In this document: in pieces, positions 1 through 11,010 of the stretch
How positions within the stretch are numbered: position 1 is the stretch's first letter
Layout of the letters: each line of letters opens with the position of its first letter
Assembly: GCA_030789695.1 (NCBI GenBank)
Contig: CM061141.1
Coordinates: 193,947,689-194,011,688 of the forward strand
Direction of reading: 5' to 3'
Origin: Scilla litardierei
Lineage: Eukaryota > Streptophyta > Magnoliopsida > Asparagales > Asparagaceae
Length of the DNA stretch: 64,000 nt
Program-made: the position numbers and the translations under genes
Notes under the pieces: model-generated
The model's database searches: none
Told to the model about the DNA's origin: nothing
The model's input: the letters and a program-made list of their open reading frames with translations, nothing else

Positions 1-1841
1 ACACATTGCAGATTTTAATCGCCTAGGGATATTCGAGGGCTACTCCAGTTATATGACAATGTGGGGTGGTGTGACTTTCTGTCGGTGTCGGCGGACACCT
101 TTGTCTGACCGACACTCGAGGTCTTGAGTTCTATTCGTAGGACTCCGAGGGACTGCACGTTTCGTCTGATGGATCGTGAGTGCGAGATCACTCTCGATAT
201 GCTCCGAGCTTTTTTCCAGTAGCCCCCTGTCCTGGACCGCGACGGCGCTTTTGCTCCCACGCACATCGCCCCTCCCTCATTTGACACACATGCATTCTGG
301 ACATTGATCACGGGATCCCCACTCGCTTTTGACCCTAGCCGGGCCAAGGCCTCCTCTATCGTCCACCCATGCCTCTGCATTACTCAGCTCCTCATGGCGA
401 CCACTTTTCTCTCGAGGTATGAGCCTGGGACGATGTCCACGCCTGAGCTTTATATGCTCTACGCGATGACTAGAGCGAGAGCCTTTGAGGGTGCCACGGA
501 TGTATTAGTCCCCACCGTTCAGATTGATATTGCTAACTGGTATCTAGACCACATTGTTTCTTCTGCCACTGCCAGGACGGCGATCTGTTGCGGCAGTCTG
601 ATTAGCTTGCTAGCTCCTTTATGCAGAGTTGAGATCCCAGCTGGTTTGCTTCGACCCACGGGCCCTACTTCCCTTTTCATAGACGTTATGGCCCACATGA
701 GGATGTTGCGTACTCATGGTCAGCACCACTGTGTTTGGCTGCACGGTCTGTTTGCGGATGATTATATGGTGCTTTCGAGCCCCGCTCAGACCTACATTAG
801 ACCCGCAGGAGGGGTATGGAGACCTGAGATGGACCTCCTCATCCCAGCTGCGTACATGCTTGAGCCCGAGGGCGCTCAGCTGGAGCCCCTCCTCGACCCT
901 CTAGCCCCAGAGATCCCGATCCCTCAGGTGGCACCTGATTTGACCACTGTGCCCATCACTTCTGTCCACACTTCTGCCAGTGTCGGGAGCACCATTGCTG
1001 AGTCCACCACCACTACCACCACTTCTGTGCCATCGACTTTTGCTGCTATTTCTTACGTGAGCTCTGAGAGCACCTCCCCTGTTCATTTGAGAGAGGCGAG
1101 CCCTCCCTAGTTCTTGTAGTCGAGACCCTCTCCTTAACAGATTTCTCGACCCTCGGGGAGTCATTTTCCATTGATCTCATGACCTCCCCAGTCGTTGACC
1201 CCTCAGTCTCCTCTATCGCTATTTTTACTGAGAGTGTCGTGACGTCTGTCCCCATTTCTGTGTCAGCGACCTCTCCACCCTTCTCGCCCTCTGTCACCGC
1301 TTCATATTCTGTTGCTGCTTACACTTCTGAGAGCATTCCTGCGTCTCAGCCTCCCACAGAGGCTGAGAAACTTTTAACAAGCACATCACCACACCCTCAC
1401 CTAGTAGTGGCCCCACTTGTCTACGGTGGCCGTGTACGTCACCCCCCACCTCCACCAGTGCCTCCCTCTACATCTGCTCCCGACGCTCTCGTCCAGCACC
1501 TCCGTGATGTCGAGGGGGCCGTGAGTGGCCTCAGAGCGGATTTTTGTCACCGCCACCGTTATCTCTGTGCAGTAGCATGTTGCCCTTCTGCCTGGTATTC
1601 AGGTCACCCTGAACCAGATTCTTGCACGCCTGTCATAGCCTCCACCTGCCGCTGCCCGTCCCATTTCATAGCAGGCACCACCCCCCTCCACCACCACAGG
1701 GAGGTGCTAGCGACCCACCATCTTCTTCGGCAAAGACTTGTTGCCTCTCTTTTTTTTACCGCTGCTGTGATTGATACTATATTAGCTGCTGCTTTTGCAC
1801 CCCCCCCCCTCTCCCCACACATTTTGGTCACTCTTTGCTGA
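1..1841 (+). pseudogene. Broken Athila ORF3-like gene
   Basis: A reading frame open at 224-1110 contains a stretch typical of Athila ORF proteins (residues such as FDPSRAKAS, then ELYMLYAM). It ends in a Thr/Ser-rich tail. A stop lies just upstream near 221, and after the stop at 1108-1110 a second frame (1179-1841) continues the Ser/Thr/Pro-rich tail with a short charged segment near DALVQHLRDVEGAV. The gene therefore has at least two frame breaks. The family is plant-specific and its role is unproven; it has been called env-like in Athila elements, but I see no clear signal peptide or membrane segment here. The C-terminal assignment is weaker than the core. Confidence 0.55.
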
Positions 1842-3561
1842 GATTTGTTTATAGCTTTCTGGGGGAGAGGAGATATCTCTGGGACCATTATATTGCCCCT
1901 TGATCCGTGCACTCATCACTCGCATATCCATCCCATTTTCTTTCATTTTCATCTTTTATCATGCATGCATCCTCAGCCTCCTGCCCCTATCATATCTCTC
2001 CTTGTGCCACACTTCGCACATTGAGGACACTGTGCAGTTTAGCTTGGAGGAGTGAATGTCTCACGTACTTTTCATTTTCTTCATTCTTATCTTTATTTTT
2101 CCTACCTTTCTTTATTTTCCACTTATTTGCACCCGCTTTTTCATATTTTTCCTCATGCATCACGTTTTCTTTTGTTTGTGCTGCATTTGTATAGTAGTTC
2201 TTATTTTTATTTTATCCTTATTTCTTTTATCGCTTTTGCTAGAAATGAATTCTATATGATGACGATGACTTGGAGTTAGCATGCTCTTATATGCAATTCT
2301 ATTGCCATGCCATCGTTTTTATTCCAGATATCATATGCTATACATTGCCATGCATTTGAAGATAGTTACCTGCATCTTTATTATATGATTGTGAATGAAA
2401 TTCTAGCATTAGCTGAGTCTGAAGATTTATATCGTACACTTTTCATAGAAAACACACCAAGCTTCACGCATTGATTGCCTAAACTTGGAGTACCGCTTTG
2501 TTGTCTGCTATCACTTCTATTTGCATGAAATTGTATGTTTGACTTCCCGGTTGATTGAATGTATACCTTTTTGATATGACTGGATTAGTTTACTTTATGA
2601 AATCAAACTGAGTAGATGACATTACCCTACTGAAAGTTGTTGTGCACATACAAAAGAGTGAACAGAGCGTTCCATATTTTCCTTTCTCCACATATCTTGA
2701 ACATCATTTCTACACTTAAAATCATTGGTGAATCACCCCTTGGAAAATTTTACACAGGCATCTTCCCATGCTGTAAAAATCCAAGCTCCATTACCCCAAA
2801 ATCAAAAGAATAATAATACATGCATACGTTTCTATCTTTGATTTGGGATTGCTATTGTATATAAAAAAGGGAAAATAAAAAAAAGAAAAAAAGAGAGAAA
2901 GGAGAAGTTCGCTTGTATATATGCAATCCCTCCTTCCTTCCTTCTTTCACTTTCTTATTATTTTTATTTTATCCCCATGTAGCTTCAAAAAAATATGGGA
3001 AAATCGTAATGTTTTATTTGATGCCACCTCGCTTATAGATAAGCTTGGGGGAGAGGAACCAATGATGTGTGAGAGAGTGACCACTTATATGTGCATGAGA
3101 CCTAAGCTAGGTAATTTTTTATACTTAGGGAGATCACTTAGAGTATTACGAAGTCTATGAATTGAAATTCGGCATGCATTTCATGAATACCAAATTTTTT
3201 CTATTCTTATTGCTTTATGATGTGTGATACCTCTTATACTCCAAGTAAAAAAGCGATCAATTGAAAAGTGTGCAATCTGTGATTATGTATACTAATTTGA
3301 ATGCCTCGGACGATGCTAATTCTAGAATAATTTCACATTTCATATCATTTTGACGTTCTTGGTTTCTATATCGAATGCACTTATATATAATACGATATCG
3401 AGGTAAAAATATTTGGCATGTTTCTGTTCACCAAGCGCTATTTGACTAAGCAACTCTATGTCCTGAGAAAATGATCTGGCACCTCCCTCTCCGTTTTCTA
3501 TTTTATCTTCCTTTTCCTTCTCCTTATTTTTTTATCCACCGGATTCGCCTTTTTTACTCAT
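1842..3561 (+). other. E1 3' untranslated region with a conserved hairpin
   Basis: No believable gene is present. The region is T-rich then A-rich. At 2016-2035 is a hairpin, GCACATTG-AGGA-CACTGTGC (one mismatch), followed at once by the polypurine-like AGCTTGGAGGAG (2041-2052). A second polypurine-like run, AAGCTTGGGGGAGAG, occurs near 3040-3055. Equivalent hairpin and purine motifs occur in the matching part of element C, so they are old features of this lineage. Confidence 0.6.
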
Positions 3562-3600
3562 CTTCCTCGAGGACGAGTAAGAGGTAAGTTTGGGGGATTT
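3562..3600 (+). promoter_or_regulatory. E1 pre-LTR hairpin and polypurine tract
   Basis: CTTCCTCG-AGGA-CGAGTAAG (3562-3581, one mismatch) is followed by AGTTTGGGGGATTT directly abutting the LTR. The purine run is the expected primer for plus-strand DNA synthesis. The same hairpin and tract stand before the 3' LTR of element C. Confidence 0.7.
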
Positions 3601-5350
3601 TGATCGCTCCTTATTTTACACCTTTTTCTGCATGTTTACATATCATTTTGATCGCCCATATCGCGATTTTCATGATTATTCGACGATATCACGTTGCTTT
3701 TCACTATTTCTTGTTTTTGTCGGATTTCAGGAAATATGGAGCGATCGAAAACATAAATGAGATCAAGGGACTTGCACGCATGCTGGAGCATCGCCTATGA
3801 CCCTATCGAGGAGCTAGCAGTGCTAGATGATGAGCGAAAGAAGGAGAAGTTTGATAGAATCGATGAGGAAGTGAGGAGGAGAAGATAAGACTCCAGAAAC
3901 AGGCCACTCGGCTGAGCACGCAGTTCACTCGGCCGAGTGAAGGAACGTACTCGGCCAATTACAATGAATACATGAGCACCTGGAGTCAAAGTCCACTCGG
4001 GCGAGTGAATGAACTCACTCGGCCGAGTGACGGACTTCACTCGCCTGAGTGCGTCAGAGCTTCCCACAGGAAAATTTGGTCGACTCTCTGGAATTTGGAG
4101 AGGATCAGCAGAAGACTCACTCGGCCGAGTAAGAAAGTCTACTCGACTGAGTGGCATACTCTAATCGCCGAGTGACGCAGAGCGACAGACCCCCAAAACC
4201 CCCAATTCTCTGTTTTCGTTTGGGTCCGTCACTCGTCCGAGTACCATACTCTACTCGGCCGAGTGGCGCAGTCGGCATGTATCGTGAACTAGGGTTTTGG
4301 GCTATGCCAGGGGCAAATCTGCCAGGATCTTTTGGCCGACTTTGGCTTGTATTAAGGATAGTTTGCATCCTAGTTTGGGAAGAGACCAGAAATTAGGTTT
4401 TAGCATTATTCTAATTGTAATTCCCAGCTGGATATTAAAGATTGGAGATTTGGTTTGTTCTTATTATTAAAATTTCTTGTTTTTGTGAATTGTTTTCTCT
4501 CAATCATGAATGGCTATATGTGTTTATTTGTTTATTCTGTTGTTTCCATGATTAATCGCGAGTAATTCCGCTGTTCTAGGGCATTGGGATGAACCCTATG
4601 GATCCGATTTTAGAATTGTGATGAACGAATTCATATGTTGCTAGAATTGATAGAAAGTTGGGTTGTGATTGATTTATTACGACTAGCTAGGGATTTCCAT
4701 CGATTGGGGTTTGCAAGAGATTGGATTCTAATCGATGGGAAGGCCTAGATATTCGATTTAGATTTATAATCGAGATTCTCTAGACTTGGTTTGCAAGAGA
4801 TTGGACCAAAGCTAAGATTTGTATTATAAATCTATATCCATATTTGTTTGCAAGAGATTGGACGAATACAAACTATCACAACCTAGATCGTGACTCGAGT
4901 TTGCACGAGAGTGGGCTCGAGGAGCGATTGGACGATGATATCGATCATAATGCTAGTGGCTTAGGTTAGCGTTTGCACGAGAGTAGGCCTTAATCTAGGT
5001 TGCTATAGACCGGCAATAGCTCGAGAGCGTGAGCTTGGTTCTCTTTTCGGTTACTACTAGTTCACCTCAATTCAAGTCTTGCAACATTGAGATTCAAGAT
5101 TCGCAAAGATAAATAACGAACCGTAGTGGGAATTCCCTAGTCCTAGACGCCTTTATTATATTGAATTCAAATTGCTAACTGAACGATCATGACAATATTC
5201 TCAAAACCATCCTCCCACCATTAGCTAGGTGATTAAAACGGAGTACCGTCATTAGTGCTCCTCGTGTTCGATACCCGCTCTCCACTTCACCGTGCGCTTG
5301 TGGTAAGACTACAATCATGCTCTCCTGGGTGTGTATCCGGGGGCTGATCA
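3601..5350 (+). repeat. E1 3' LTR
   Basis: About 1750 bp beginning TGATCG and ending GGCTGATCA. A palindrome array lies in the first third. The remainder holds an AGGGTTTTGGG-like start region near 4290 and repeated phrases of the type 'tttgcaagagattgg' and 'tttgcacgagagt' between about 4700 and 5000. No partner LTR is visible, so age cannot be judged. Confidence 0.65.
3906..4264 (+). repeat. Array of ACTCGGCCGAGT palindromes in the E1 LTR
   Basis: Perfect 12-bp palindromes ACTCGGCCGAGT start at 3927, 4017, 4119 and 4253. Variants start at 3906, 3949, 3995, 4039, 4141, about 4162 and 4231. Neighbouring units within a group are 21-22 bp apart (3906/3927/3949; 3995/4017/4039; 4119/4141/4162; 4231/4253). 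The array lies in U3, where promoter elements belong. Confidence 0.85.
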
Positions 5351-5515
5351 TGCAACACAATGGATTAACATATCATATCAATACACATGTGAAATGCCCA
5401 CTTCTACACAAGTGAGACGTTGGGATCCACACAATGGTCCATATGCTACATAAATGCACATATACTACATACATTTTGATATATCCAAATACACACACAC
5501 ATTTGTATACACATA
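5351..5515 (-). other. Internal scrap of element H left of insertion B
   Basis: Low-complexity ACATAC-rich sequence resembling 33316-34418. It ends in ACATA (5511-5515), the same five bases that follow element B at 33316-33320, so the two pieces were contiguous before B inserted. No gene. Confidence 0.6.
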
Positions 5516-7545
5516 TGTAACGGCCCCTTTCCGACTGCTCGTATTCTTGCGCGTACTTTCCTCTTTCGTACGCGAATTTTTCTTCGACCTTTCTTCTATC
5601 TGGAATATGCAATGTGATATGTCGTTGTGACCGTATGGAAGAGTAGTTATTTGTGGGATTTTTAGTGAACGTCATTCTACGGGTCGTTCTCCCACAAATC
5701 AAGTTTGATTGTAGAGACGTCATAGCTTTAGACTTAGTCGCCGGACCTTTTTTATTTTTTTGTTCGTTTTCCATAGACCAAATGTGGGATTGACCACTGT
5801 ACTCTCGAGCCTCTCATCGTCATGGTCGTCCTGATATTTTTTTCGTAATTTTCGGACACCCCTAGCCAAATCAATCCACTAATCAAAATCAAGCCCAATT
5901 AGCCTTAATCAAATTTCAAATTTCAAACCCTTAATCAAATCCCTAGAAGGCTCTTACGTATCATGAAGAGATTCTAGGTCTACCCTCACCCAATTTTTTC
6001 CCACTTTGCACACCCCCTCACTCACCCTCTCTCCTAGTCATCACTCAACTTATACCCCTTTTTATACCCTCTTTAGCAAACTCTTCTCTTTAAGAATCAA
6101 ACAGCCCGAACCCTAGGCATGCGATTTCACCCATCACAGCGGCCTTTCCTTCTTCCCTTGTGCCATCTCCCCACCTCCAGCGAGGCACCACCAAACCCCT
6201 AACCGTCGGCCACCACCACCACCTCCTTCTCCTCCCTCTTCCCCTCTAGAAAGCCATCAAACCCCTCAAATACACAGCCCCTAGCCGCCAGTACCTGCTG
6301 TTGCACGCCGCCGGAAAACATAGGCACCGCCGCCGCTCCGGCCACCCCCAACAGCTGATGCTGCCCCCACTCGACTCCCCTCGAATCCCTCTATCATCTG
6401 AAACCCTCCTTCCTCTCTTCCCTCTATTCTACCTCCTCGAAAACCCCTTGGAACTCAGCCCTAGCGGCTGTTTTTGACAGATCTGCGTACTGCTCTTCAA
6501 CACCGGCACTCGGCCATCTCTGACCACTTCCGGTGACCACTCCACCACCATTAGATCTCCCTCGAACCCCTTTATCTACTGCAAGTCTCCTTTGACCTCT
6601 CTGGTCCCCGCTTTTCTGCTGAAACGCACGACAACGAGCGTTGTGCAAATCTGTCCTCTTCGTCTTCTCACGGCCGCCCACCACCGTGCGCAGATGCTGT
6701 TGGCCACCCATCGGGCCGAGCAAACTCCCACTGACCTCCTTCAATTCCCGGCAACCCCCTTTGCTCCCAGGAGTTCACGCGTGTCACCGATCATGCGTGT
6801 TTTTCCCCGACGTTGTCACCGCCGTGTAGATCCGTTGCGCTACCTGCAACGGGAGAGTTATCGATGTTTGCTCTTTGTTCGTGCCTCCACCTCAATGTTC
6901 GGAAGTGTCTCGCTGCACTACCTGCTGCCGAGACGTTGCTGACGATGTAGATCCATCACCGTTCAAACCCGACATCCGCTCTTCGATCAAACGTCAAAAA
7001 GGTTAGCCATCTAACGCGTAGTAAGAACCCACACCGTAGCGAATCGAAAACTTAATCTAAAAAAATCATCAACAATAATTAAATTTCATTTCTACTCCAT
7101 TAAAACGTTGCTAAATCTTTGGCATCGACGAAGGACTTGAAATTCTTTGCACATAAGATAGATCGTCGATTAGGCTGAACCAAAACAAAAACGTGACTTT
7201 GACTATTAGGATAGCCCCGTTGAACCTAGAAATGAACTCTAATAGGAATGAGGAAAAACTCGACCTGACATCGCCATTGTCCCGTTTCAGACGGACGCAC
7301 CGCTTCGACGAGACGCTCCAGACAGACGACGCACTTGCCTCCGCAGGTAAGTGTTTACACTTGTGTACTTACGGCCACGTTTAGGCCATCTCCTTCTTAG
7401 AAAGTTAAAGTACATTTAAAGAGAACCAGACATGAAATGATAGCATCCGGGACCCCCTTGACAGCTTAGACTTGACAACGAAGTCTAAGCACAAACAACA
7501 ACAACAACTGACACCTTATGGCCACTCTGTGTGTGCGTGCGTGTG
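5516..7545 (+). repeat. B 5' LTR, first part
   Basis: Matches 30142-32165 throughout. It holds a TATA-like TTTTTATACCC near 6055, a GC-rich leader (about 6110-6990), a possible donor AAAAAG|GTTAGC near 7000, an acceptor-like TTTCAG near 7290, and the donor CCGCAG|GTAAGT at 7346/7347. This is the only copy in the window with GT rather than GC at that donor. It is interrupted after GTGTG at 7545 by element A. Open frames in the leader look like composition effects. Confidence 0.8.
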
Positions 7546-8961
7546 TGTAACGACCAGTTTTTATCGATGATACTATCTGTTTCCATATCGTATATTTTTC
7601 TCCGTATTCATAGATAGACGTTTCCGTCCCCGTGCACGTGCCAACTATTCCATGTTAATTATCACTATCATTATTTCATGGCACTAGGTTAATTTTCATT
7701 TTATTATTATTATTATTATTGGCTAAGTATCTCTTATTAGTCGATTTCAGTTTTGAAACTTAGAATTCAAATTTCAAAAACTTGATTCCTCAAATGAAAC
7801 CTTCCTATTGTAAACCCATTAAGCCAATTGATTAGCCGATATTCCCTTGCTTAACCTAGTGATACTTGCTATTAAAACCTATTAAAGTCCTATTGATAAT
7901 TTCAAATCACTTTCTATTTTAACCCTAGCCCATCTTTTAATTCACACAGCCGAATCCTACTCATAGCACACACACACACACACACCAATATTAACACACA
8001 CACAAAAAGAAGAGTAACCTAAACCCTATAAGCTAGTTCACGTGCAGCTCTGTGCAACCCTCACACACAACACATTTTTATAATAAACCCTAGGCTATTG
8101 GCCCAACAGCAACCTAAAAAAAGAATATATAAAACCCCAAGTCTAGAGGCCTTCACGTGCTGCACCAAGCACAACCCATCAACAATAGGAAACTAGAACA
8201 ACTATAGCTAACCTATAATAAACCCTAGACCATCTACAAGCAGCCTACTCTATTTTTGTTCCTTATACAAAAAAAACATATAACCTGGAGAACCCTAAAA
8301 GCACTCACGTGCTCACTATCTCTATAAATTCATAACCCGATCCTATTTCCTCTAACCCTAGAGGCCTAAAACCGCAACTCAGCCGCCCCTATTCCTTCTC
8401 CCTCCACGCCGAGATCAACCCTCGCGTCTCTCTTCCCTACGCCCAGGCAACACGCGCACGCCGTCGATCCCTTCGTCTCCCCGCGTGCCAAGCCCTCCCA
8501 TCCCCAAGCCATCTTTTGACAGATCCCTCCCAGCTCGCACAAACCCTAGCAGCACTCCGTTTGACCTCACCCGCGCCATCCTCCCTCGTGCACGTCAGGC
8601 TTCTTCCGACCTCCGCCCAAGGTCCCCCGTCGCGGCTTCTTCTCCACGCAACCTACAGAAAACACCCAGGCCGTAGCTCCCCCTCCTTCTCCGAGAGCAC
8701 CACCCACAATCTGCCACCTCTCCTCTCCACGCCGGTAGCCGCCACGGTCCCGTCCTCCCCCTGTCGCCCCACGCGCAGATCCGACGCCGCAGCGATCTCC
8801 TCCTCACAGCGTCCAACCAACACGGACCCAGCCACCCGCGTGCTGATCGCCTGGAAGTGTCGCAGCGACCACTTTCTCGCCCCTACCCACGCCAGCCTCA
8901 CCTGCCACAAATGAGTAAGAGCACACATTTGTAGAGGTTAGTTTTCAGTTTAATAGTTAGA

Positions 8962-8965
<4 letters not shown>

Positions 8966-9011
<46 letters not shown>

Positions 9012-9017
9012 AATTAG

Positions 9018-9111
<94 letters not shown>
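8966..9111 (+). repeat. Expanded (TA)n microsatellite in A 5' LTR
   Basis: Two AT runs (8966-9006 and 9022-9111) are separated by a 15-bp spacer that recurs after the second run. The matching place in the 3' LTR (about 15408-15424) has only one short run, so most of the length difference between the two LTRs arose here after insertion. Confidence 0.9.
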
Positions 9112-9116
<5 letters not shown>

Positions 9117-9729
9117 AATTAGTCCAATATATAAAACTACCTCTGTTTTAGCATGGATGATGCACATCTTTTAATAGTTAGCAGATCAGTAAGATTAGTA
9201 AAGGTTGATCATCATACTACAGGTTAATTAGAATGTTGCACATTTATATGTAGTAGTTCTATGTGTTATATTGGTCCTACATGTCATGTAATGTTAGAAT
9301 ATTTCAATGAGTTAGCTTTTTGTAATGCTTACCTAAGTTAATAAATTGTTTGTTAATCTAGTTAACACGGGAATACCTTAAAGTTAGCATGCTGTTGTTA
9401 GGGTTGTTTATAATAATAGTTAGAGAAAGTTATTGTTAGTTTAGTTAGAATTTAGTTGTTATTAAACCATGTAACATGTTAGTGTCTTAGTTTCGTTTTC
9501 CAGTAACTGTTAATCCCAATATAAGTATGCTGTATATATGATATAAACACTCCTAGGGCCGAGAACCCAATAAAATTGAATCATTAGACGACGTAGGAAC
9601 TTATCGTAATGTTGTTGTGATCAAAACAGCTTATTCTGAATTTTTGTTTTATTAAACCAGCGAACCGTCATCACCGTAGCGTCATGCCCGTCGAGACGTT
9701 TCCGACGACACCAAGATCGTCAAAAACAG

Positions 9730-10570
9730 GCAAGTATATAATTTGTTATGATTTTTAGAAGTTTCGGCACGTTTACGCCGCCTTCATGTATTGCTGAATA
9801 ACCTAAAATTGTGACGTGAAATAACGTAGGAAAGTGACACCATAATGATTAGGACGAAAATTGGGATCTAACGGTATATCATACGATATATCCCCAATTT
9901 AAACAACTAGAGAAAGAAATTGTTTCTGTAGCAAATTGAACGAAAAGGACGAAATCGTCATTATTGGAAATTACGGAACCGGTCGTTCGACCCGCTTCCG
10001 CTTTGCAGAACTGTCGCCATAAAACACTAATTTTGATAACAACGAAATTCAGTGAGTCTTGACATGTTTAACAGTTTCGACATCATGAAATCGTGCGCCT
10101 CGAAGGCGGAATCGTGAATTCGTGATGTCGTGTGAGTCGACTAGGCCGGCTCGTGTTCCGGCAAAACTTTTGGGTGGGGTTAGGGTTGAGCGGCCACTGG
10201 GCGTATGAAGGGTACTCTCCTCAAGAGCACCACCCGACGCGGTGGGTTAGTGTCAATCACGGTAAGCCCCCGTGAGAGGAACGACCTTCTCATCACGACC
10301 TAAAGGCGAGAACCCTAGATTAGATGTGAAGTCTTGACATGTTCATTGTAACGCTAACTTGTCATCGTGAATATCGAAATACTAACAAACTCTGAGAACC
10401 TAACTTTACACTTGCCATCGACTAGAACTGCATGCTAGGATTGTTTCTTTCTGCTCCGAAATAGTTAATCGTTAAATTGCTGCAGTCGTTTCATTTCGAA
10501 ATATTAAATGCTTCTAAAATTCATGTAATTGTTATATACTTCGCCTCGGGATGTTAACTCTTTCTTGCAG
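9730..10570 (+). other. Putative GC-AG intron within A 5' LTR
   Basis: The donor AAAACAG|GCAAGT and acceptor TTTCTTGCAG|ACC bound 841 bp. A GC donor is only efficient with a near-perfect flank, which is what is seen. Inside are the boxes GGTTGAGCGG and AAGGCGAGAACCC and short hairpins around 10215-10260, also found in other LTR families here. Splicing is inferred. Confidence 0.5.
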
Positions 10571-10605
10571 ACCCCTAGCTGACATACATTCATGTTTGTG
10601 GATGT

Positions 10606-10680
10606 ATGTCAGGTTCAGAGCTTGAGTACCAGGAGGACCAGTACGAGACGCCTGACTTAGAGAGCCAGAGTTCACCGTAG
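10606..10680 (+). other. Conserved acidic mini-ORF in A 5' LTR
   Basis: A 24-codon frame starts with ATG inside the 3' arm of an 11-bp hairpin (10579-10589 with 10602-10612). It encodes a Glu/Asp/Gln/Tyr-rich peptide ending in SQSSP. Element E has a frame of exactly the same length and similar ending at the same place. It lies just after the putative LTR acceptor. It resembles no family I know; it may be the end of a spliced ORF or not translated at all. Confidence 0.35.
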
Positions 10681-11010
10681 ACGCCGAGCCGCTTTCTGCG
10701 GAAAACTAGGGTCCCTTTTCCGGCGCTACTTGGGTTTTAGTTTTAGCACTTGTAGTAGGATTAGAGTTTGCTGTAGTTTCTTTTTGATCATGCTGAGGCC
10801 CTGTTATCTTACCTTCTTGTATGAACAATTCTGGAAGTGTCCTTTTTAACTTAATGAAATGTTTTCTGATTGTTCTGATATGCAAATGCAAGGACCATAT
10901 TTCTGTGCTTTTATCACAGACGCTTATTGGACTCGAGCTTCACCGCTCTAGTTCAAGCGGGCCGTGTAACGTTCTCGCTTCCAGTGTCTTTTGGGAAGCA
11001 GGGCGTTACA

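Larger units (their letters stand above)
1..5350 (+). mobile_element. E1: 3' part of an Athila-type Ty3/gypsy retrotransposon
   Basis: The segment reads, left to right, as a broken Athila ORF3-like gene, a long AT-rich 3' UTR, a hairpin plus polypurine tract, and a 3' LTR starting TGATCG. The gag-pol part and 5' LTR would lie left of the window. Assignment to the Athila group rests on the ORF3 resemblance and on the AGTTTGGGGGATTT tract before the LTR, which is nearly the same in complete element C. The 3' boundary was placed by aligning the LTR end by eye with that of C (both end in a G-rich stretch then TCA). The TSD cannot be checked. Confidence 0.75.
7546..11010 (+). repeat. A 5' LTR
   Basis: 3465 bp. 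Visible parts are a TATA-like CTCTATAAATTC near 8320, a GC-rich leader to about 8910, a possible donor ATGA|GTAAGA near 8914, an expanded AT microsatellite, an acceptor-like AAACCAG near 9660, the donor CAG|GCAAGT at 9729/9730, the acceptor TTGCAG at 10570, a hairpin exon and an acidic mini-ORF. The last 300 bp look like a 3' UTR. Proline-rich open frames in the leader are not credible genes because they differ between families. Confidence 0.85.

Noticed and set aside
6424..6942. Frames in the leader of B (copy at 31019-31445)
   Set aside because: Not conserved in frame between the two LTRs of the same element.
8485..8914. Pro/Ser-rich frames in the leader of A (copy at 14927-15356)
   Set aside because: LTR leader composition effect; no counterpart in other families and overlapping frames are equally open.
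8898..9167. Open frame of Ile-Tyr repeats
   Set aside because: It is the translation of the (TA)n microsatellite.
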